Origin: Saposhnikovia divaricata
Taxonomy: Eukaryota > Streptophyta > Magnoliopsida > Apiales > Apiaceae
DNA length: 64,000 nt
Direction: 5' to 3'
Assembly: GCA_036435485.1 (NCBI GenBank)
Contig: CM071598.1
Span: 206,491,148 to 206,555,147, forward strand
Part shown: positions 10,801 through 19,486 of the stretch, piece after piece
Layout of the letters: each line of letters opens with the position of its first letter
How positions within the stretch are numbered: the first letter of the stretch is position 1
Made by a program: the position numbers and the translations under genes
The notes under the pieces: model-generated
The model's input: the letters and a program-made list of their open reading frames with translations, nothing else
Databases searched by the model: none
What the model was told of the DNA's origin: nothing

Positions 10801-11568
10801 GTTGATGGCCTGTGTGATTCATGTCAGAAGGCTAAACAAAGGAAGTCATCTTTCAAGAGCAAGACAGAATTTTCTATCACTGATCCTTATCATCTTCTGC
10901 ATGTTGATCTCTTTGGTCAAGTAAATGTTATGTCTATTGCAAGGAAGAAATATGCTTTAGTCATTGTTGATGAATACACTAGATTCACTTGGGTGTATTT
11001 TCTAGCAAAGAACGATGAAACTACATTAACTCTGATGGAGCATGTGAAGATTCTGGACAAAGGATCAAGCAACAAAGTCAGAATCATCAGAAGTGATAAT
11101 GGAACTGAGTTCAGAAATGCAACAATGGAAGAATTCTGCAAGGACAATGGAGTGAAACAAGAATTTTCAGCACCTGGTACACCACAACAAAATGGTGTAG
11201 TTGAAAGGAAAAAAAGAACCTTAATTGAAGCTGCCAGAACTATGCTTGATGAAGCAAAATTGCCAACTTATTTCTGGGCAGAAGCTGTTCAAACTGCTTG
11301 TTTTACTCAAAATGCAACACTGATCAATAAGCATGTAAAGACACCATATGAGATGGTGAAGAAAAAGAAGCCTAACCTGAAATACTTTCATATTTTCGGG
11401 TGCAAATGTTTTGTTTTGAAGACTCATCCAAAACAGTTGACCAAGTTTGAGCTAAAGGCAGATGAAGGAATTTTTGTTGGCTATCCACTGTCAACAAAGG
11501 CATTCAGAGTTTACAATCTGAGAACTAAAGTGATCATGGAATCTATACATGTTTCTTTTGATGATTAG
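10795..11568 (+). CDS. pol: Sirevirus integrase core (pol part 1)
   Basis: The frame opens with DGLCDSCQKAKQRKSSF, the C-x2-C half of the HHCC zinc finger. The rve catalytic core follows, with the D-D-E residues in HVDLFG, RSDNGTEF and PQQNGVVERKKRT. Then come the Copia integrase C-terminal block KYFHIFGCKCFVL and VGYPLSTKAFRVYN. The frame ends at TAG 11566-11568 after SFDD. The same frame stays open from 11569 to 13617, so this is one nonsense change inside a continuous polyprotein. Integrase inserts element cDNA into host chromatin. The N-terminal histidine half is on the opposite strand, so a functional zinc finger cannot form. Confidence 0.9.
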   Translation, partial: LNVDGLCDSCQKAKQRKSSFKSKTEFSITDPYHLLHVDLFGQVNVMSIARKKYALVIVDEYTRFTWVYFLAKNDETTLTLMEHVKILDKGSSNKVRIIRSDNGTEFRNATMEEFCKDNGVKQEFSAPGTPQQNGVVERKKRTLIEAARTMLDEAKLPTYFWAEAVQTACFTQNATLINKHVKTPYEMVKKKKPNLKYFHIFGCKCFVLKTHPKQLTKFELKADEGIFVGYPLSTKAFRVYNLRTKVIMESIHVSFDD

Positions 11569-13617
11569 AAGATAACTGGACTTGAAGACAAAGATGAATA
11601 TGATCAACTTAATTTTGAAAATGAAGATTTAAACTCTGATGAAGGAAACTCTGATGAAACAATTCTGACAGACTCTGTTGAAACAAACTCTGAACCTCTA
11701 CTGGTAAACACTGGAGAAACTTCTCAGTCACAACAAAGGGGAGAACCAGTTGAGGGGGAGCATGATCAAGATGAAGACTCAAACACTGATACTGAGTCAA
11801 CTGAAAAATCTGGATCAAACTCTGATGCTTCAAACTCTGAAAATTCAAATTCTGACTCTGGGCAGTCAAGTTTAGGGGGAGTCTCAGAAAACGAAGATAG
11901 ATCACAACAAAATCAGGAGAGCATGGATCAAGGAGGAGGATCATATGCTGATAGAAGTCATTTACCTTCTGCTAGGAAATGGACTAAATCACATACACCT
12001 GATTTGATAATTGGTGATCCAGATGCAAAAATAAAGACAAGAAGTGCTACTGCAAGTGAATGTCTATTTCATGCATTCTTGTCTAAAAATGAACCAAAGA
12101 AAGTGGAAGAAGCTCTTCAAGATGCAGACTGGATAACAGCAATGCAAGAAGAGTTGAATGAATTTGAAAGGAATGAAGTTTGGACCCTTGTACCAAGGCC
12201 AAAGAACAGATCTATTGTTGGTACTAAATGGGTTTTCCGAAACAAGACTGACAGTGAAGGTGTTATCACAAGGAACAAGGCTAGACTGGTAGCAAAAGGC
12301 TATTCACAGCAGGAAGGAATAGACTATGATGAAACATTTGCTCCAGTTGCAAGATTGGAGGCAATCAGAATTTTTCTAGCTTATGCCTCTCACAAGAAAT
12401 TCAAAGTGTTCCAGATGGATGTGAAAAGTGCTTTTCTGAATGGAAAGCTTGAAGAAGAAGTGTTTGTTGAACAACCACCAGGATTTGTGGACCCCAAATA
12501 TCCAGATTATGTCTACAGGCTAGATAAGGCACTATATGGACTTAAGCAGGCACCAAGAGCATGGTATGAGACGCTTGCTCAGTTTCTTCTAGAAAGTGGA
12601 TTCAACATAGGAACAATTGACAAAACTCTGTTTTATTTCAATCAAGGAAGTGACCTCCTTTTATTTCAAATTTATGTTGATGACATCATCTTTGGGTCTA
12701 CTAATGATAAACTCTGTAAGAAGTTTGCCAAGCTCATGCAGTCCAGATATCAAATGAGCATGATGGGAGAGCTTAGTTACTTTCTAGGCCTACAGGTGAA
12801 ACAAACAGATGATGGAATTTTCATTAATCAAGAAAAATATACCAGAAATCTTCTCAAGAAATTTGGTATGCTTGACTGTTCATCTGCATCAACTCCCATG
12901 GCAACAACAACTAAATTGGACAAAGACACAGGAGTTTCAGTGGATATGACAAACTACAGGGGCATGATAGGATCTCTTCTATACTTGACAGCTAGTAGGC
13001 CTGACATCATGTATGCAACCTGTCTTTGTGCAAGGTTTCAGGCAGATCCTAGAGAGCCACATCTGACAGCTGTAAAAAGAATCTTCAAGTATCTCAAGGG
13101 CACCATATCATTAGGTCTGTGGTACCCCAGAGAATCAGATTTAAAGCTACTTGGGTATTCTGATGCAGACTTTGCTGGCTGCAAGGTGGACAGAAAGAGC
13201 ACTAGTGGAAGTTGTCAATTTCTTGGTGACAGACTTGTTTCCTGGTACAGCAAGAAACAGAAATCAATCTCCACATCTACAGCAGAAGCAGAGTATATTG
13301 TAGCTGGTAGCTGTTGTGCACAGATCTTATGGATGAAGAATCAACTGCTGGATTATGGATTGAGGTACAGTAATATCCCTATTTACTGTGATAATCAAAG
13401 TGCTATTGCTATGACAGGTAATCTAGTACAGCATTCAATGACCAAGCACATCAGCATAAGGTACCACTTCATCAGAGAACATGTGGAAGAAGGAAATATT
13501 GAACTACATTTTGTATCTACAGAACAACAGCTTGCAGATATCTTCACTAAACCATTGAGTGAAGCTACATTTACAAGACTGGTCAATGAACTAGGAATGG
13601 TCTCTGGTTCTGACTAG
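11569..13617 (+). CDS. pol: Sirevirus reverse transcriptase and RNase H (pol part 2)
   Basis: The frame continues after the TAG stop at 11566. About 120 Ser/Asp/Glu/Asn-rich residues (repeated NSD and NSE motifs) form a hinge, and the RVT_2 domain starts near 12120. Motifs seen: KARLVAKGYSQQEGIDY, FQMDVKSAFLNGKLEEEVFVE, ALYGLKQAPRAWY and the catalytic YVDDIIFGST at about 12673. RNase H follows with YSDADFAGC near 13159, DRKSTSG, STSTAEAEY near 13272 and YCDNQSAIAM near 13384. It ends at GMVSGSD. I see no frame break within this part. A Met at 11923 is inside the hinge and unlikely to be a native start. Confidence 0.93.
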   Translation, partial: KITGLEDKDEYDQLNFENEDLNSDEGNSDETILTDSVETNSEPLLVNTGETSQSQQRGEPVEGEHDQDEDSNTDTESTEKSGSNSDASNSENSNSDSGQSSLGGVSENEDRSQQNQESMDQGGGSYADRSHLPSARKWTKSHTPDLIIGDPDAKIKTRSATASECLFHAFLSKNEPKKVEEALQDADWITAMQEELNEFERNEVWTLVPRPKNRSIVGTKWVFRNKTDSEGVITRNKARLVAKGYSQQEGIDYDETFAPVARLEAIRIFLAYASHKKFKVFQMDVKSAFLNGKLEEEVFVEQPPGFVDPKYPDYVYRLDKALYGLKQAPRAWYETLAQFLLESGFNIGTIDKTLFYFNQGSDLLLFQIYVDDIIFGSTNDKLCKKFAKLMQSRYQMSMMGELSYFLGLQVKQTDDGIFINQEKYTRNLLKKFGMLDCSSASTPMATTTKLDKDTGVSVDMTNYRGMIGSLLYLTASRPDIMYATCLCARFQADPREPHLTAVKRIFKYLKGTISLGLWYPRESDLKLLGYSDADFAGCKVDRKSTSGSCQFLGDRLVSWYSKKQKSISTSTAEAEYIVAGSCCAQILWMKNQLLDYGLRYSNIPIYCDNQSAIAMTGNLVQHSMTKHISIRYHFIREHVEEGNIELHFVSTEQQLADIFTKPLSEATFTRLVNELGMVSGSD

Positions 13618-14779
13618 GAATGTTGGTTAGATTCAAACTTTACTTATGTGATGTATTAATCATATTTCCTGATTGGTTAAATGCTAAGTGAACTCTGTTG
13701 ATTAAACTCTGTTATACAGTCTCTAAACTCTGTCAGCATGTCTGTACATCATACACTGTTAATAAGTTTGATAAACTCTGTGAACTTTGAATTGATTTTT
13801 ATCTGAGTGAAAAACACCAATGAAGAAATATGTATGAAGCATGATTCTCAGCAATTAATCATGAATCTTTCTGAGTTATTGTGATCTAATCTTAGATTGT
13901 GCAGAAAGTTAACACAGCATGTTACTGGCTCATATTTATAGCATCTCTTAGTTTATTTTGTCCTAAACTCTGAGTCTATAAATACTGTGTGCATTACCTT
14001 ACATGAAAAACTACTGATGTTGATGAACTCTAAACTCTGTTAGTTATACTCTGATAGAATAAAATGCTTACTGCAATACCCCAAAGAAAATGTATATAGG
14101 TTGTTATACTCCTTTGAGATTATGTTGGATACTAGGATGACCCAGGAACCTATTGGTATATAATATGTGCTAAAATTCTCTGATTTTTGGTGACTAGTTA
14201 AATACTAGGATGACCCAGGAACTTATCAAAATGATAAGGGCTAAAATTTTTGAATTTTTGGTGACTGGTTCCAACCTCTGATTACTGGAATGAAAAATAA
14301 AAAAAAATGTATATAAAGGGTTATAAAATAAAAGTTACTGTATATAGTTTGATTACTTCAGAGTTTAGCTTTCATCATACAATCAGTGTTTACTATGACA
14401 GTTTGTGCATCCAGTGTTTATAGATTTACTTTATGGATTTTATGAAAAATTAGATGCTCTAAAAATTGATTTAGTAAACTCTGCTTCACACACACATATT
14501 CACAACTGTGCAATTTATGAAAGGGTTTCGGTGACAAAGTTGGAGAATTGACAAACGCTGTTGATTCGTGATTTGTACTCTAAGGTAAATTTTCACTTGG
14601 ACAATTTGAAATTTTTGGAGTAAATAGGGTTCTTGACAACTGTTAAACAGTGGATTGTTGATGAATGTGTTCTTTATATGATTACTTTAATTAGTTTTCA
14701 TAATCTCTTCTTGATTTGTTTTCTTGAAGAACAGTTCATAAAACATAAATAAAAGTTGCAGAACACAATGAATAAGATT
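13618..14779. other. Sirevirus spacer between pol and the antisense gene
   Basis: No coding frame is supported. The spacer is AT-rich and carries many copies of aaactctg (for example around 13690-13790 and 14025-14050). It also has the 73-bp tandem duplication at 14129-14274. Long non-coding spacers after pol are usual in this lineage. Confidence 0.7.
14129..14274. repeat. 73-bp tandem duplication in the Sirevirus spacer
   Basis: Two units begin atactaggatgacccaggaac at 14129 and 14202 and end tttttggtgactrgtt. The second unit contains a perfect 7-bp-arm hairpin at 14222-14238 (cttatca, loop aaa, tgataag). The first unit differs there. Confidence 0.75.
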
Positions 14780-15353
14780 AGAGAAATAAAATTTTTCATT
14801 GATGATAAGAAAGAGATTACAAGCAAATATTACATCTTTTTGTTCTCTCTATCTGCTAATCTATTCAACAGGAAAATAAAAGGACAATCCAAACCACACC
14901 ATTGTTAGCAAAAATTCCCAGATCCCATCTTTGCCACTTTATTTGGGTGGAAGTTGAAGGGATAAGGTTATTTTTGCTGACATATTCATTAACAATGGTT
15001 GGTGGTGTTGGATGAGGATGCCTTCGAGGAGAGCCACGCCAATGTTGCTTGGAGGGCAGCATCGATGCCGATCACCCTTGCAGGTTTCTCTCTCTCGATC
15101 TCTTCCAGACCGGCATCCATTTGTAACCACAGCGTTTCAAGCTGCCTTTCCCACTCAAACGCTTCAAATTCTTCACGCGTATAGCTGAAGATGTCCCTAT
15201 TCTCGACAAGATGAAGGTTTTTCTCTTTGATGGTAAGGTTGGCCATTGTTTTTTTTTTAGTATTTGGTTTGAAGGGTTTGTGATTTTACAGGGGAGACTG
15301 AAAGGTTAAAGGTTTGATGAAATAATCTGAGCAAGTCTCTAGGCCTTAAATAG
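14780..15353 (-). CDS. Small antisense gene inside the Sirevirus (85 codons)
   Basis: The minus-strand ORF runs from ATG at 15246 to TGT-TAA at about 14989 and encodes MANLTIKEKNLHLVENRDIF and onward, rich in Glu, Trp and Leu (FEWERQLETLWLQMDAGLEE). It looks like a short helical protein with no signal peptide or membrane segment, and I do not recognise the family. A TATA-like ctatttaagg (15353-15344) lies about 100 bp upstream. The start context is aaaaacaATGGC, close to the plant consensus. Downstream are TG-rich stretches and aatgaaaa near 14800, like a plant 3' end. It lies between pol and ORF3 on the opposite strand, has higher GC than its surroundings, and could be a captured host gene or an antisense ORF of the element. 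Confidence 0.6.
15344..15353 (-). promoter_or_regulatory. Putative TATA box of the antisense gene
   Basis: On the minus strand ctatttaagg lies 98 bases before the ATG at 15246. The sequence between is a pyrimidine- and A-rich stretch like a plant 5' UTR. Its presence at an ordinary distance is the main sign that the antisense frame is a transcription unit. Confidence 0.45.
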
Positions 15354-15716
15354 AGATGGGTAAGAATGAAGTTCTTAAACGCTTCGTATTCTGGTTATTA
15401 AAGGCAACAGGTAAACGCTTCAAATTTTGGTTTTACCTGGGTCCAGATATTTTCAAAGAGTATTATTTGATTTTTGTTTAAATCAAATATTTTAATGTTT
15501 TAATTTTCAAGATACTCTTCTTGAAAATAGGCGCACGTGACCCACTTGCCCATTAATGTGTCCCACTTACCTATTATCGTGTCCCACTACACATTAATCT
15601 AGGAACTGATTGAGCGTTTGTTACATAAGAGATTGGGTTTTTAATTCCTTTAATCACTTTTGTGTCCAAACGGTTGTGTTTTATTCTTACATCTCACAGT
15701 TCTCTAATTTTTTCAC

Positions 15717-18042
15717 ATGGGCATTCACGCAAACACCTTCTCTACATACATTACTCTTGGAAATTCTTGCAAATTTCTTAACTCCATGGCTTCTAAAGCA
15801 TTCACTGCTATTGGTTTACGGTTTGTTCCTAACAACTATGAAGCTCCACTCTATCATGAACGTGTTCTAGAACCGTTTCATCTAATACAGAACTTCTTGA
15901 GCGATTCAGAGATTGGACAAGCTCTGCTTGGACCTGCTACTCTCTCTGCGTCTCAAATTTCTACATTCTGGCAGAATTCAATTTATGTGGATGGGGGAGA
16001 GAATGGAACTTCTAACATTATTTTCACTTACGATGATCAAGACTATGTGATTACTCCACAGACTGTACGAGATACAATGGGGTTTGATACACATACTTCT
16101 TATACTCTGGTTAATGAAACTTATTTGAGAAAGATGCTACAAGAGATTGGTTACATGGAATCTCTTGACAAGCTTGGCGGTATAAAAAGACCAAATCTCA
16201 GAAAGGAATGGAACTTTTTCTTTGATTGCATCACAAGGACGTTCCAGAAGAAAGTCACCAACTGGGATGCCATTCCAATAGACAGTCTCCAAATCGGGTA
16301 TTCTATACTCTATGGTACTAATTTTGATTTTGGTCGACATGTTCTGATGTGCTTAGGTGATAAATTGTCAGAAACCAATACTGTTTATTATGCTCATTTT
16401 TGTCAAATGCTGTTCAATGCCTGTGTACCTGGTCTAGACATTGATGAGACTGATAAAATTGATCCTTTTAGAGTCAATAAGAGAATATTCTCTGATATGA
16501 CTAAAAAGGATGTTGGTAAAGCAAATCTCCCTGCTTTTGTTATGCCACTTGCTCTGCGAAATTTTCTCAATCAACCACAAGAACCACAACAACCTGAACC
16601 TGAACAAGAACCACAACAACCTGAACCTGAACAAGAACCACAACAATCTGAACCTGAACAACAACCAAACATTGCATCACCTGCTCACTCAGCACCTACA
16701 AAACAACCTTCACCCACTACACACACAAACTCTGATTCGTCACAATCTCCACCAGAATCACAGTCTAAAGCACACAGAGTTAAGAAGGCAATTACTGAAC
16801 GACATGCAAGTCTAAAGCAGGCTAAAGAGACACAACGAAAATCAAAACGAAAATCTCCTGAAGCTGTTTACACTAGAAGGGTGAAAAGAATGAAAGTTCG
16901 GGCAAAAATGCCTAAGTCACCATCTAGTGAAGAGGATTCAGATAATGTACCTTTAGCAAAACGAAGAAAACTGATATTCTCTGATTCTGTGGATGAAGAT
17001 ATTACAGCTCCAGAGGTCGTTAAAAAGGAAACACCTCCTGTTGAGGTTGAGAAAGATGCAATACCTGCAGAGGCTGAAATACCTGCAGAGGATCAAATTC
17101 CTGCAGAGGACAAAATGCCTGCAAAAGAGGATGCTAGAGATGGTCTTTCTCCGATAAATGATATTCTTGATTCATTTATGCCATTCTCTGATCCTATCTC
17201 TGATATTGGTGTAGCTGATCAACCTACGGTTGTTCTTTTTGAAGCTGTGGCATCCCATACTGAGTTAATCTCTGATGCTCACCAAACTATTGAAGGAGGG
17301 GAAGAAATTAATCAGGCCACCAAGGTCACTTCTCAGTCTATGCCTGTTGCTGAGCCTGAGCAACATGGAGAAAATCTTGACAAGCCTACAGAAGAAATTG
17401 CTAAAATTGTGGCTGAAGATGAACCTGTTAAAGCTACAAGTGTTGAAACTGTAAGTGAAAGTAGTGCAAACTCTGATGCTGCACCAGTACAAACAGACAA
17501 TAAACATACACCTTTCACTCAACCTTGTACTTCTCATGAAGTTGATAGAGCACAATTTGCAAAGAATGCTGCTGAATGGTACAAAGAAGATTGTATATTT
17601 CCACGAGGAAGAGCAGCTGATTTTGTTAAGAAAAATGCTGATACTATCTCCAATCCAGAGATTCTTTCTTGCTTGAAAGCAACTGTAGTTCAAGTCAAAA
17701 CTCTGGATAGAAGATTTGATGATACTACATTGGCAATCACTGCTTTGCGAAATGAGGTTGTAGCTAGAGAGATGAAAATGGAAAGAGAATCAAAACTAGT
17801 GACTACAAAATTCTCTAAAGCTCAAGACAATCTGTTTGCCAGGCTGAGTAAAGTTAAAGAGAATCAGTCTGACTTATTAGCTAAAATTGATTCTATTGCT
17901 ACTTCCCTGGAGTTAATTACATCTATTCTTATGCCTGATGATGTCAAAAAGGGGGAGAGAGTTGTCAGAAGGGATAGTGCTGGAGATGGAAGTAGTAAAG
18001 GAAAGAACAAGGCTGAAGAGACTCAAACTCTGAGAACTAGCA
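15717..18042 (+). pseudogene. Sirevirus ORF3 (so-called envelope-like), N-terminal part
   Basis: The frame starts at 15717, or more likely at the second Met at 15786 (MASKAFTAIGLRFV), and is open to the CACTA insertion. Residues about 20-270 form a compact conserved-looking domain (YVITPQTVRDTMGF, LRKEWNFFFDCITRTF, DSLQIGYSILYG, DFGRHVLMCLGDKL). Next are three QPEPEQEPQ-type repeats (about 285-312), basic clusters resembling nuclear signals (KSKRKSPEA, AKRRK), acidic IPAED repeats and a coiled-coil region (about 650-740). I see no signal peptide and no convincing membrane segment, so an envelope role is not supported by sequence. The function is unknown. Translation runs 22 codons into the CACTA and stops at 18107. 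Confidence 0.85.
18040..18042. other. Target site duplication of the CACTA element (left)
   Basis: gca precedes the left terminal repeat and recurs at 26418-26420. Joining the flanks at this triplet keeps the ORF3 frame open (S-K-S-S-K), which shows that the flanks were one coding sequence. Confidence 0.95.
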
Positions 18043-18062
18043 CACTACGCCATAGATGGGCG
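18043..18062. repeat. CACTA left terminal inverted repeat
   Basis: CACTACGCCATAGATGGGCG, a perfect match to the complement of 26398-26417. Confidence 0.95.
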
Positions 18063-18079
18063 TCCGCAATGCTTTTCTA

Positions 18080-18370
18080 TTGTAACGCCCAATTTGTGTT
18101 ACATTAGAGATACCTTTTTTGACCTACTGAAACACTTTTGAGATTGTGTTACATTACTTGTGAAGGTACTGTTGCAGTAGAACATGTACTGTTGCAATAG
18201 ATTCGATGTGTTACATTAGCGACTAAGCGTTACAATTGCTATTTTTTTAACATTTATAAATAAAAAAAGAAAGACCATGTGGGTCCCACAGAAGTGTTGC
18301 ATTTTCAAGAAGCAGTGTTACATTTGCTGAAATCAGTGTTACATTTGACTGAAACAAGTGTAACGTGGGC
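18080..18370. repeat. Left subterminal repeats of the CACTA element
   Basis: Short variants of tgttacatt/tgttgcaat occur about every 20-40 bases (for example near 18100, 18147, 18170, 18195, 18213, 18227, 18310, 18335 and 18356) in mixed orientation. The right end (25810-26400) has the same motif. In En/Spm, such subterminal repeats are bound by TnpA. Confidence 0.75.
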
Positions 18371-19150
18371 CCCACTGCCACGTGGCACGTGGACCCCACT
18401 GCCACGTGTCACGTGGACCACCGCCACATGTCACGAGTGGGGTCCACTTTGCCACGTGTCATGTAGACCCCACTGCCACGTGTCACCAGGGTCCCACCAT
18501 TTCCAACTGTCCGTGGGCCCCACTGCCATGTGTCCTGTGGGCACACTGCCACGTGTCATGTGGGTCCCACATATAACACATGTCATGTGGGTCCCCCCAC
18601 ATGGCACGTGTCATGTGGATCCCACTGCCACGTGTCATGTGTGGGTCCCACTGCCACGTGTCAGAGTGGCCCCACACTGCCACGTGTCAGTGTGGGCCCC
18701 ACAACTACTACGTGTCAGTGTGGGTCCCACAACTGCCACGTGTCAGTGTGGTCCCCACAACTGCCACGTGTCAGTGTGGGTCCCACTGCCACGTGTCATG
18801 TGTGGGTCCCACTGCCACGTGTCAGAGTGGCCCCACACTGCCACGTGTCAGTGTGGGCCCCACAACTACTACGTGTCAGTGTGGGTCCCACAACTGCCAC
18901 GTGTCAGTGTGGTCCCCACAACTGCCACGTGTCAGTGTGGGTCCCACTGCCACGTGTCATGTGTGGGTCCCACGACTGCCATGTGGCATGTAGTCCCCCC
19001 CCACTGCCACGTGTCAGTGTGGGTCCCACTGCCACATGTCATGTGTGGGTCCCACGACTGCCACGTGGCATGTAGTCCCCACGGCCACGTGCCTGTTGTG
19101 GGTCCCTCTGGTGCCACGTGTCTGTGGTGGGTCCCACAGATGTCATGTGT
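18364..19150. repeat. CACGTG-rich minisatellite (left array)
   Basis: The unit is about 26-30 bp, with the core tgccacgtgtca followed by the near-palindrome gtgtgggtcccac. Units vary by small indels. A block of about 160 bp is duplicated (gtgtcagagtgg at 18659 and again at 18819). Each unit contains CACGTG, a G-box, usually as ccacgtgtc, which resembles an ABA-responsive element. Open frames across it on both strands are by-products of the repeat. Confidence 0.9.
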
Positions 19151-19486
19151 CTGCTTTGGCTCTTAGTAAAAAAGAAAATGTTGTTGGAAGTATTCGAACC
19201 CCCGACCTCCAAGACACATGACTTCTATTTCACCATCACAACCACTCCATCTACACATACAATTGGTTTATCTCCTCCATCATTAATATACAACCCTTTC
19301 ACCTTAGGTTTTAATTATTATTATTATTACTAAATTATTAGAATAATTTTAATTCTTTATATATTTTAGTTATATTATATTATTCACTTAAATAAATTTT
19401 ATATATTCGGTTGAAAAAAAATTTATATTATTCATTGAAGTAAATTTTATATTTTATATGTTAATTCTTTAATTTTTTGTATATTA

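Noticed and set aside
15717..18107. Calling ORF3 a retroviral envelope gene
   Set aside because: No signal peptide, membrane segment or fusion-peptide-like stretch is visible; the name envelope-like is historical.
18279..19166. 295-codon ORF rich in His/Cys/Val/Pro, and several overlapping ORFs
   Set aside because: All three frames stay open because the CACGTG minisatellite unit lacks stops; not a metal-binding protein gene.
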